Assembly (NCBI GenBank): GCA_910574915.1 | Contig: CAJTCR010000015.1 | Location: forward strand, 35,390-99,389 | Direction: 5' to 3' | Length of the DNA: 64,000 bases | From: Eubacteriaceae bacterium | GTDB taxonomy: Bacteria; Bacillota; Clostridia; Lachnospirales; Lachnospiraceae | In this document: piece by piece, positions 10,401 to 17,741 of the stretch | Layout: each line of letters begins with the position of its first letter | Numbering within the stretch: position 1 is the first letter of the stretch | Notes under the pieces: generated by a model | The model's database searches: none | What the model was told of the DNA's origin: nothing | Seen by the model: only the letters and a program-made list of their open reading frames with translations | Program-made: the position numbers and the translations under genes

Positions 10401-10528
10401 CCTTCTTCTACCATGTTAAGAATAATTGTATTAAAACCAGATAAACGAAATCCCAGCTCTATTTCATCTATGTAGGTCCTCATTGCATCATACTGAGATT
10501 CCCCTTTAATTAATAAAACGTTTTTCAT
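7475..10528 (-). CDS. CgeB-like glycosyltransferase - FkbM methyltransferase - hexapeptide acetyltransferase triple fusion
   Basis: A protein of about 1017 residues that joins three sugar-modifying activities. Residues 1-390 are a CgeB/DUF3880-like GT-B glycosyltransferase (HPILHRDRLQDL, FTGSYRTPKEF, VYGNGWDEFEG, the donor-side segment EGFQERIATAMLSGT). A linker of 250 residues follows. Residues about 642-785 are a FkbM-type SAM methyltransferase (DIVVEAGVAEGNFALD motif I, FIKMDVEGAETAAL). Residues about 840-975 are a left-handed beta-helix acetyltransferase of the CatB/Vat type, with the catalytic His near 886 (GSNHRVDWNSTYPF) and VWIGSDAKIMSGVTI repeats. I chose the second of two adjacent ATGs because it lies 7 bases after AAAGGAG. 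It would glycosylate, methylate and acetylate one glycan. The order of reactions is inference. Confidence 0.82.
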   Translation of the reverse strand: MKNVLLIKGESQYDAMRTYIDEIELGFRLSGFNTIILNMVEEGVDFQIREIMIGIKIDYIFSCNGIMYNLIPVIPQAVFVTYLCDHPILHRDRLQDLREKDIVFVCDKNHCRFIEEYFPNIKNVKFVPLAGSFSQKYIPYEERKKQIVFTGSYRTPKEFYNYFEVISSKYEGAMQSCIEFIWHDIIENTEQTIDMCLKKALRMFQINNLSKECFLDLLKEILVADWYARDYYRDKVIRVLLANGLSIHVYGNGWDEFEGDYDGELIIEKGSAYVARKAVAEAKISLNLMPWFKEGFQERIATAMLSGTVAVTDESKYIIENFEDEKELVTFSLRNLEELPDKIKYLLENEEYASHIASAGKLRADQGLTWQHRTFEMIEFIRERAKDISVNNGYGKVLQIPYTRLNVREIGINAIHGIDEILGIITELRTYDVVDLSDIKYLYNKFILLFLRIKANFPNIEISEFVYKYLNQLEEKDLETGLELLMMECTNIQALYLKAEYEELSNELAKAEGKNNSDKAVPVENNSHEQEVLIKKLLQNYSDSSDLDIIEILDCIQRTKSVGPYNQEFVGKYGRITQTMVDDVRYDENAQMCYVIWNGKRMYYPKSHSKLYVASELNFVNLEQDIDSPHRYLTQDFQVKEGDIVVEAGVAEGNFALDIVEKAKKLYLVECEHEWVEALEKTFEPWKDKVVIIEKMLDEYDDETHIRIDTFVQEQQVNFIKMDVEGAETAALNGAARILTQSDDIKCAICSYHRKNAEKDIRNILKRYGFSTSTTNGYIFFREDIDSWVDGELRRGIVRGVKNMDLKMSVDLELEEGNKREQIQALRNYVYNRFQSKYVRPGIEVGDFSYGLPSIKKEKDENAELRIGKFCSIAEGVQIWLGSNHRVDWNSTYPFNVFLKSCCYIKGHPTTKGDISIGNDVWIGSDAKIMSGVTIADGCVIAANAVVVKDILEPYTVVAGVPAKVRKYRFDKDIIQKLCEMKWWDWDDIDIFDAIPLLQSNKLDELWEYYMTKIKKK

Positions 10529-10550
10529 CATACATCTCCTTTATTATTCC

Positions 10551-12665
10551 CTAGATTCCATATAATACATATTCCGATGGATAACCTACTCCACCATAAT
10601 ATCGCAAATAAAAATGATAACTGTCATCAAGATCTTTAATTATTTTTGCTAATCTCCAAAGATCCTGGTTATTATGATAAGCTGCAACAGCCAATTTAGG
10701 ATGATCGTTTCTAATATGTCTTTTTGCACCTAACAAGGCATTATATTCACTACCTTCGATATCCATTTTAATAAAAGTGATCTTTTCGCTAATATCTTCG
10801 TCCAAAGAAACTATCTCTATGCCTCTCGTTCCATTATCACTATCTGAAATTGTACATGCAGAGTGATCTTCAGAAATATTGATATACGCAATTCCATTTT
10901 GTTTTCCTACAGCACATTCACGATATTCAATATTGGAAAAACCTCTCAGGTTATTTTTACATATTTCCATATTTTTATCAAAAGCTTCATAACAATATAT
11001 TTTCTTATAATGGCAATAATGCTGTATATAGGATAATGCTGTATCCCCATGATAGGCTCCTACATCAACAAATACCTCATCTTCCTCAATCTGCATCAAA
11101 TCCATATCAAAATATTGATCAAAGATATGCTCCTTAATATTACTTAAATATTGGGGAGAATACCTTATCCACGAATACAATATATTGCATAAGGCTCTTT
11201 TTGATCTTAAATCTTTTAGTTCCTGAAACATCCATACGAAATCTTCAACATGTTCTTTAATCTCTTTTACTCTGTTATGGAACAACTCAAAAATCCCGTT
11301 ATGTGGATCGCACCTCCCCCAATATCCATATCTATTATAGGATTCAAATATTCTTTCAACAACAGGTATTTCATTTGGTTCAACTTCTATATAGTTATTT
11401 TTTATCTTACTAAAAAGCATAGACTCTGAATTGAATCTTACATAATTACACCATTCTCCAAACCTCATCTCACAATCATTCGCATACTGAAAATCTTTAT
11501 AATTTCTTTTCGTCTTATACTGGTTAACAATCTCTATTATTTTCTTCGCTCTATTTCCCCATGTGTGTTCTTTTGTCGCAATCTCCATAGCACGATTTGA
11601 TATCACTTCTGCCTGATCCTCATAGCTCAACAGCATAAGCACCATCTCTGGTAAGTCCGAAATTTCACTGATCGAATATATAACAAGCTCCTGATCTAAG
11701 CCCGTTTCTTTCAAATATAAGCTCTGATTCGTCAAACATATTGCCCCATTCATCATTGCAGAAAAAATTCTTTCATGCGCCCCGTAATTCAGTGTAGGAG
11801 TGACATTCAACACAATTTTAGAGTTTGCCATCACATCCAGAGCTTCCAAATAGCTAATGCTTCCGTGAATATGCAAATACTCCATATTATCTCCAAAAAA
11901 TTGATCCCATTTTTCACCAAATACATGTACATCAATTTTCGCATCTAATAGACTTTTTATTGCCATTTCTCTGGCATAAGCCCTTATAAAATCGTCTTCC
12001 AGATAAAACTTTTCCTCAATTTCCCATTTCTCTTGGTCAGAAAAGGTGAATTCAGGCATAGCAAACACTTGTGCAAATGCATCTTCTAAAGAGATCGTTT
12101 CCTGTGATAAAAAAATTTCTATCACTTTCATAGAATAATTAAAATGCTTTTCTTTCCTTGTACGCATTATCGTCTGTAATGCTTGCCAAGAAGACAAATA
12201 TCCTCCTATTTGCACAACATCGTATTTTCTTTGCTTATATGGAACTACATTCTTTGCTTTACTTCCTGCATGAGGAACAAATTGGTTTTCATTAATAGCC
12301 AAATAATGTTTTTTTGCAAACTCTACCCAATATTTATCTACATTTAGTGCTAAAAAATTATAACAATGATTTCTCTTAATTCTAATTTGGTGAATAATCG
12401 GATGATCTACAAAAAACGCAACTGTAATTACTGATACAGGAAATAAATAAGATATTTCTCTATAAAAGGCAGAATTAAAGCAAAAAATAAATTCAAATTC
12501 TGCATATGGAATATTTCTTAATTCCTCCCAAATAATAGTATCTATACTTTTTCGCTGTACCAAATATCCTTCCTTTTCAAATCCATCACATATCTCTTTA
12601 AAAAATACAGGCAGTACTCCATACGAGCCTTTCGCTTCGAATGCCAAAATCTTCTTTCGATACAT
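10551..12665 (-). CDS. CgeB-like glycosyltransferase - FkbM methyltransferase fusion
   Basis: A 704-residue paralogue of the neighbouring triple fusion, without the acetyltransferase. Residues 1-385 match the same CgeB/DUF3880 glycosyltransferase pattern (VDHPIIHQIRIKRNH, QIGGYLSSWQ, VHVFGEKWDQFFGD, GAHERIFSAMMNGA). Residues 527-704 are an FkbM methyltransferase (FVDVGAYHGDTALSY, YCYEAFDKN, FIKMDIEGSEYNALLG). It has no signal peptide or membrane span, so it should act in the cytoplasm on a nucleotide sugar and protein- or lipid-bound acceptor. The start has GGAGG 10 bases upstream. It is 20 bp from its neighbours in the same operon. A role in building an O-methylated flagellin glycan fits the context. 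Confidence 0.82.
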   Translation of the reverse strand: MYRKKILAFEAKGSYGVLPVFFKEICDGFEKEGYLVQRKSIDTIIWEELRNIPYAEFEFIFCFNSAFYREISYLFPVSVITVAFFVDHPIIHQIRIKRNHCYNFLALNVDKYWVEFAKKHYLAINENQFVPHAGSKAKNVVPYKQRKYDVVQIGGYLSSWQALQTIMRTRKEKHFNYSMKVIEIFLSQETISLEDAFAQVFAMPEFTFSDQEKWEIEEKFYLEDDFIRAYAREMAIKSLLDAKIDVHVFGEKWDQFFGDNMEYLHIHGSISYLEALDVMANSKIVLNVTPTLNYGAHERIFSAMMNGAICLTNQSLYLKETGLDQELVIYSISEISDLPEMVLMLLSYEDQAEVISNRAMEIATKEHTWGNRAKKIIEIVNQYKTKRNYKDFQYANDCEMRFGEWCNYVRFNSESMLFSKIKNNYIEVEPNEIPVVERIFESYNRYGYWGRCDPHNGIFELFHNRVKEIKEHVEDFVWMFQELKDLRSKRALCNILYSWIRYSPQYLSNIKEHIFDQYFDMDLMQIEEDEVFVDVGAYHGDTALSYIQHYCHYKKIYCYEAFDKNMEICKNNLRGFSNIEYRECAVGKQNGIAYINISEDHSACTISDSDNGTRGIEIVSLDEDISEKITFIKMDIEGSEYNALLGAKRHIRNDHPKLAVAAYHNNQDLWRLAKIIKDLDDSYHFYLRYYGGVGYPSEYVLYGI

Positions 12666-12686
12666 ACGGACCCAACCTCCTAATAA

Positions 12687-13811
12687 TTATTTACAATTTT
12701 TCTCTATTTGTGATATTCCCCAGCTCCTCCACATTCTAGCTAATAATTTGGCATAATTTTCATATCTGCCTTCTATCAGCCAGTCCAAATAGCCTTGCCT
12801 TAATTGTTCCAAAACAGACTGCGGAAAATCATATAGCAGTGTTAATGATAGGTCATCAAGAATATTCTCTTCTATTTTAAAAGATTTCATATAGTCTGGA
12901 AATAATGATGTCACTGTTTGCTGCATACTTTTAATTAACTCCATTGGAAGCTCATCAAATTGGCAAAAGATGATATGAAGTGTATTACGATAAAATCTAT
13001 ATATAAACTGATCTCTAATCTCTTCATAGTAGAGATCAAAAAAACCATTTATTTGATAATATTTTATTAATTCTAATTCAACACTCAGTCGTTCAAAATG
13101 ACCTTCATCATTTCTGGCATGAGAATTGGATTTTTTTAATATCCGGTAATAATACATACATTCCGGCACCAAACAAATTGTATGAAATTGAAATTGTATC
13201 AAGCTTGAAAAATAATTGTCTTCATATTTTGTAAAATGTTCAAACCTGATCTCCGTTTGTCTGATCCATGCTGTCCGAAACACTGTACGTCCGATCACAC
13301 CAGCCAGCCCATAATTTTTCATGAACTCTTTTCTTTCTGTAATTGTATCTATTACAATTTTTTTAATTCCCTCATCATCCGCCAAAATTTCTTTTTCTAT
13401 CAATTCAATATCAGCATATTCCTTATATTCTTTATATCCACATTGAACCAAATCAACTACTTCTTCTGATGCTGCTTGAAGCATTTTTTCGCAATAATCT
13501 AATGAAATCCAGTCATCACTGTCCAAAAAAAAGAAATAAGGTGAGTGTACCATATCCATACCAATATTCCTTGCATTTGCTTGACCAGCATTTTTCTCTA
13601 ATCGAATGAAAATAATATTATCGGGATATTTTTTTACATATTGCATTATTTTTAATACAGTTCCATCTACAGACGCATCATCTATCAAAATCAATTCAAT
13701 ATTCTCAATTCCGATTGTTTGATTTATTACAGACTCTATGCATTGTTCTATATACTTCTCTACATTATAACAGGGTACAACTACACTGATTTTTGCTCTA
13801 AACTCCTCCAT
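12687..13811 (-). CDS. GT2 family glycosyltransferase
   Basis: A GT-A fold glycosyltransferase of about 374 residues. The N-terminal domain shows KISVVVPCYNVEKYIEQCI, LILIDDASVDGT, a QANARNIGMD segment and the metal-binding DSDDW. The C-terminal about 170 residues are helical and shared with the next gene. I start at 13811 (MEEFRAK) because GGTGG lies 7 bases before it; an in-frame ATG at 13826 directly abuts the previous stop. It is a close paralogue of the gene at 13827-14942, so the two may add similar or successive sugars. Acceptor and donor are not recognisable. Confidence 0.86.
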   Translation of the reverse strand: MEEFRAKISVVVPCYNVEKYIEQCIESVINQTIGIENIELILIDDASVDGTVLKIMQYVKKYPDNIIFIRLEKNAGQANARNIGMDMVHSPYFFFLDSDDWISLDYCEKMLQAASEEVVDLVQCGYKEYKEYADIELIEKEILADDEGIKKIVIDTITERKEFMKNYGLAGVIGRTVFRTAWIRQTEIRFEHFTKYEDNYFSSLIQFQFHTICLVPECMYYYRILKKSNSHARNDEGHFERLSVELELIKYYQINGFFDLYYEEIRDQFIYRFYRNTLHIIFCQFDELPMELIKSMQQTVTSLFPDYMKSFKIEENILDDLSLTLLYDFPQSVLEQLRQGYLDWLIEGRYENYAKLLARMWRSWGISQIEKNCK

Positions 13812-13826
13812 CCCTCTTCCACCCAT

Positions 13827-14942
13827 CTATTGCTTATTAATCTGTAATATACTCCAGTTTCTCCACAAGATACATAACAAGAAATCAAAAGCTGAAGTGA
13901 TACCTCCACGGTATGCCCTATAATATTTTGCCATCTGCCGCCAATCATCTACCGTAAAATGATCAAACTCGACCGTTAGCAGAAGCTCCTGCATCATCTC
14001 TTGTTCTGGTTTAATAATTGTTTCTAAATAATCTGGGAATAACTCCTTTACAGTTTTCTGCATATATTTAATCTGATCTATGGGAATGCCGTCAAATTGG
14101 CAAAAGATAATATGTAATGTATTGATATAAAATCCATCCAAAAAGCTATCTCGTATATTTTCATAATATTGATCCCAAAGCCGAGTTTCCTTATAATAAT
14201 CAATCAGCACAATATTTAGACGTAAACGTTCAAAATGATCTTTATCATTCCTAGAATGAAAATTTGATTTTTCTAATATTCGATAGTAATACAAACATTT
14301 TGGTACGATGTATATTGTGCCTATGCTATAGTTCACGATTCCAGCAAAATAATTATCTTCATATTTATTAAATTTTACAAACCGAATATTATGCTCATTT
14401 AACCATGCGGTTCGATATACTGAACGTCCAATTACACCAGCCAGATTATTATTTGCTAAATACTTTTTTCTATCATCTACTTTTTTTAAGCTTACTAATT
14501 TACTATGATTTCTTATACTATTCTCTCTATTTACTTTTGTACCATCTTTTCTATATTCAATATAACCACATTGCACTAAATCACATTCCGTCTTAAACGT
14601 TGGTGCCAACATCGATTCGCAATAATCCTCTGCTAACCAATCATCACTGTCTAAAAACATAAGATACGGCGCATTTACTCGTTCTATGCCTATATTCCTT
14701 GCATTTGCCTGACCAACATTTTCTTCCAAACAAATATACACAATATTGTTTGGATATTGTTCTGCATACTGGCTGATATATTCTCCGCTCAGATCCGACG
14801 ATGCATCATTAATAATAATTAGCTGAATATTAGCAAACCCAATTGTTTGATGAATCACCGACTCTATGCATTGCCGAACATACTGCTCTTTGTTGTAGCA
14901 AGGCACAATTATACTAATTTTAAATTCTGTCATAATTGTCAT
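13827..14942 (-). CDS. GT2 family glycosyltransferase (paralogue of the gene at 12687-13811)
   Basis: A 371-residue GT2 enzyme with KISIIVPCYNKEQYVRQCI, LIIINDASSDLSG, QANARNIGIE and DSDDWLAEDY. It shares the whole-length architecture and many residues with its downstream neighbour, including a C-terminal helical part with NTLHIIFCQFD in both. This indicates a tandem duplication followed by divergence. It sits between hisH and the second GT2 within the island operon. Two ATGs are possible (14942, or 14933 at MTEFK); GGAGG lies 3 bases before the first. Confidence 0.86.
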   Translation of the reverse strand: MTIMTEFKISIIVPCYNKEQYVRQCIESVIHQTIGFANIQLIIINDASSDLSGEYISQYAEQYPNNIVYICLEENVGQANARNIGIERVNAPYLMFLDSDDWLAEDYCESMLAPTFKTECDLVQCGYIEYRKDGTKVNRENSIRNHSKLVSLKKVDDRKKYLANNNLAGVIGRSVYRTAWLNEHNIRFVKFNKYEDNYFAGIVNYSIGTIYIVPKCLYYYRILEKSNFHSRNDKDHFERLRLNIVLIDYYKETRLWDQYYENIRDSFLDGFYINTLHIIFCQFDGIPIDQIKYMQKTVKELFPDYLETIIKPEQEMMQELLLTVEFDHFTVDDWRQMAKYYRAYRGGITSAFDFLLCILWRNWSILQINKQ

Positions 14943-14963
14943 CTGCCTCCATAGGATGAAAAA

Positions 14964-15605
14964 CTAAATATTGATAAAATTATTAATAATCTCCAATCCT
15001 CTTTTACCACTTTTTTCTGGATGAAACTGTGTTCCATAGCAATTTCCTTTTTGTATAACGGCTGAAATTCTCCATCCTCCATAATCAACATCTGCCAAAC
15101 GATATTTATTTTCAGCTGGAACTGCTGTATATGAATGAACAAAATACATTTCTGTACCTTCCATAATTCCATCTAATATCGTACCATCGGTATTCTTTTG
15201 CATTTTTAGCCTATTCCAGCCAACCTGAGGCACCTTTTGATAAATACCATCCATATCTTTATCTTTCATCCTCACAACTTTGCCTGGAATAATACCAAGG
15301 CCACTCGTTTTTCCAAACTCTTCGCTTTCGTCCAACATCATCTGCATTCCCAGACATATTCCTAAAAAAGGGCGATTTTCCTGACAATATCTCTGAATTG
15401 CATTTATTAAGTTTCTATCTTCCAGTTCCTTCATCCCATTTTTAAATGCTCCTACTCCAGGCAATACAAGGTATTCTGATTGATCAATCCCTTCCTCACT
15501 GACTACATATTTCACTTTTACACACTGATTCTCAAATGCCCTTCTTACACTTAGAATATTTCCTATTCCATAATCTATAATTGAAACCTGCTTCATTTTT
15601 GTCAT
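14964..15605 (-). CDS. hisH: HisH-type glutamine amidotransferase subunit for sugar amidation
   Basis: A 213-residue class I glutaminase of the HisH family. The Cys nucleophile motif FLGICLGMQMML and the His-Glu pair in TQFHPEKSGKRG are intact, as is the VLPGVGAFKNGM start. HisH makes ammonia from glutamine. Here it is grouped with hisF and a WbpG/PseA-type amidotransferase and not with other his genes. That is the arrangement known from Pseudomonas O-antigen and flagellin nonulosonate clusters, where the trio converts an N-acetyl group to acetamidino. The assigned role is therefore ammonia supply for sugar amidine formation, not histidine synthesis. Confidence 0.88.
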   Translation of the reverse strand: MTKMKQVSIIDYGIGNILSVRRAFENQCVKVKYVVSEEGIDQSEYLVLPGVGAFKNGMKELEDRNLINAIQRYCQENRPFLGICLGMQMMLDESEEFGKTSGLGIIPGKVVRMKDKDMDGIYQKVPQVGWNRLKMQKNTDGTILDGIMEGTEMYFVHSYTAVPAENKYRLADVDYGGWRISAVIQKGNCYGTQFHPEKSGKRGLEIINNFINI

Positions 15606-15628
15606 CCTAATTTTTTATTTTGTATCAT

Positions 15629-16405
15629 CTACAGATTATCTACTGAAATAGACCGAATATTTATTCCAGACTGCTCTGCGACTTTTTTTATTTCCTGTAC
15701 AGAATATTTCCCATAATGTAAAATACTTGCTGCTGCTACTGCATCCGCATGTCCCTCACATACCGCCCTTTGAAAATCTCCAGGTTTGCCCATTCCTCCG
15801 CTGGCTATCACAGGAACAGGAACCACATCTGCTATTGCACGAACCAACTCTATATCAAATCCCCGTTGTCTGCCTTCCTCATCTACAGATGTCAAAAGCA
15901 CTTCTCCTGCTCCAAGCTTATAACCTTCCTGCACCCATTGAATCACATCTTTGCCCGTCTTTTCTCTTCCATTGTCATAATATGCTTCCCATTTACCATC
16001 CGCTATCTTTTTTGCCTGAATGGACAAGACCATGCATTGTGAGCCAAATTTATCTGCCACATCTTTTATCAGCTTAGGACGCTTGATTGCTGCCGTATTA
16101 ATCGCTATCTTATCTGCACCACATTTTAAAAGATGTTCTGCATCTTCTACACTGCGAATACCTCCACCGACTGTAATAGGCACAAAGACATCTTTCGTAG
16201 AATCTATAACAATATTGGTCAGATTGTTTCGATTATATAAGCTCGCAACTATATCAATATAGATAATTTCATCAATGCCCTGGTTATAATATCTCTTGGC
16301 AAAATCATTGGGATTGCCGATCTTGCGCAATCCCTCTAATTGAATCCCCTTTACTAAATAGGAACCTTTTACATCCAATCTTGCAATAAATCGTATATTT
16401 TTCAT
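15629..16405 (-). CDS. hisF: HisF-like ammonia-channelling subunit for sugar amidation
   Basis: A 258-residue (beta/alpha)8 barrel of the HisF family, with ARLDVKGSYLVKGI carrying the first catalytic Asp, VGGGIRSVEDAEHLL, LTSVDEEGRQRGFDIELV and VIASGGMGKPGDF. In histidine-pathway HisF the second catalytic Asp lies in a VDAKR-like strand. Here that strand reads LSIQAKK, with Gln instead of Asp, which fits loss of cyclase chemistry and retention of ammonia transfer only. I start at MKNIRFIAR (16405), one base after the stop of the amidotransferase gene, with GGAG five bases upstream. It belongs to the wbpG-hisF-hisH set. Confidence 0.87.
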   Translation of the reverse strand: MKNIRFIARLDVKGSYLVKGIQLEGLRKIGNPNDFAKRYYNQGIDEIIYIDIVASLYNRNNLTNIVIDSTKDVFVPITVGGGIRSVEDAEHLLKCGADKIAINTAAIKRPKLIKDVADKFGSQCMVLSIQAKKIADGKWEAYYDNGREKTGKDVIQWVQEGYKLGAGEVLLTSVDEEGRQRGFDIELVRAIADVVPVPVIASGGMGKPGDFQRAVCEGHADAVAAASILHYGKYSVQEIKKVAEQSGINIRSISVDNL

Positions 16406-16406
16406 T

Positions 16407-17726
16407 CTAACTCCATTGCTTATCAAATACCCGTTCTCTCAAGCTCCATACCCCATCTTTATACTTCCACAAATGTGGAGAGCGAAACCGATCCGCAAGA
16501 TGCATAAAATATTCTTTGTCCATCTTTGGCTGTTCGAACATCTGTGATGCCACAGGATATTCTTCAGGCAAAATACTAAGATAATCAAATATCTCATCTG
16601 CAAAACGCTCTGGGAATTCTCCATCATATTTCTGCACTAAGGAAATACCTTCTTCTCTTGTAATCTCATGATTTCGTATTTCCTGCGCAGCATCATATGT
16701 CGCACGCCCGATTCCAAATTTGATAAATGTCGTATAATAATGGAAATCATCTATTTTATCATCAATACTGTTATACTTACTGTATGTGCCTGCTGTTCTT
16801 TCTGGAGAAGCCTGAAATCCTCCATTTTCAACTGCATAGTAATATGCTCCCTGCGGATGCCACTTCAAATAATATCCTAAATAATGTACTTCTATTTTTT
16901 CCTTCTCTATTAACTCAGGATCTGCCGGCATATAAAATTTCAATTCTCCTGGCTGGATACCAAAATAATCAACCAAATCAGCAACTGATGTTCCTGCAAT
17001 TAATATTTTACTCGTATCTTCTGAGGTAAAATACTTCCAGTCACGGGTTGCGCTGGAATTGTCTTGTATCGGATTTCCATATTCCGCCTCATTCTCACCA
17101 TAAAATATCAGGGGGATATGATACATAGCAGCTACTTTTGGAGCCAATGCCTTTTGTCCAAGTATAAATGGCTGAAATGGGTGAAACAAATTTTCTACCG
17201 CCAATCTGGTAAGCAAACGATGATTTCTGCCATTTGGCGTATAAATAATATTATCAAATCCTGCATTCACCCAAGCTCTTTGATTCTTCCATCCCCAGTC
17301 CGTATACATATTAGGCGCCCATGTAATAGTAAGAGGATGCATTCCATATTTATATTTCAACATATGTGCCTGATAAAAGGAATCTTTTCCCCCGGAGCCA
17401 GGTACAAGACAATCATAGCTGCCATCTTTGCTGCGATATTTATCGCATACTTCCATGAGTTCTCTCTCTCGGGTATCCCAGTCAATCTCTTCTTTATTCC
17501 TAGCTGTTTTGCACGCATCACAAATTCCATCATGGTCTAAATGGATCGTCTGCTTAGTAGATTTTTTATCATTCTTATATTCTTCACATGAATTTGGTCT
17601 TTGATTGGAAATCACACATTTTTTACAAAATTCTATTTTCTCTGGCAAACCATAATACGCTTCTAAGCCATGATCCTTTTCATATTTGGAATAATCTATA
17701 TCTGTAAATCTTTTAAACTGCTCCAT
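16407..17726 (-). CDS. wbpG: N-acetyl sugar amidotransferase (WbpG/PseA/LegA family)
   Basis: A 439-residue ATP-pyrophosphatase-type enzyme. A zinc-binding Cys set appears as FCKKCVIS near residue 33 and GICDAC near 69. The PP-loop is VPGSGGKDSFYQ near 108, and YGENEAEYG lies near 207. This is the full-length layout of the WbpG/PseA family, which activates a sugar acetamido group with ATP and replaces oxygen by ammonia from HisH/HisF, giving acetamidino sugars such as Pse5Am-type residues. It lies between maf and hisF with 1- and 15-bp gaps, so co-expression with the flagellin glycosyltransferase is expected. The exact sugar is not determined by sequence. Confidence 0.9.
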   Translation of the reverse strand: MEQFKRFTDIDYSKYEKDHGLEAYYGLPEKIEFCKKCVISNQRPNSCEEYKNDKKSTKQTIHLDHDGICDACKTARNKEEIDWDTRERELMEVCDKYRSKDGSYDCLVPGSGGKDSFYQAHMLKYKYGMHPLTITWAPNMYTDWGWKNQRAWVNAGFDNIIYTPNGRNHRLLTRLAVENLFHPFQPFILGQKALAPKVAAMYHIPLIFYGENEAEYGNPIQDNSSATRDWKYFTSEDTSKILIAGTSVADLVDYFGIQPGELKFYMPADPELIEKEKIEVHYLGYYLKWHPQGAYYYAVENGGFQASPERTAGTYSKYNSIDDKIDDFHYYTTFIKFGIGRATYDAAQEIRNHEITREEGISLVQKYDGEFPERFADEIFDYLSILPEEYPVASQMFEQPKMDKEYFMHLADRFRSPHLWKYKDGVWSLRERVFDKQWS

Positions 17727-17741
17727 ACTAAATGTTTCCTT

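Noticed and set aside
14964..16405. HisH and HisF as part of histidine biosynthesis
   Set aside because: No other his genes nearby, a WbpG-type amidotransferase is adjacent, and HisF lacks the second catalytic Asp position.
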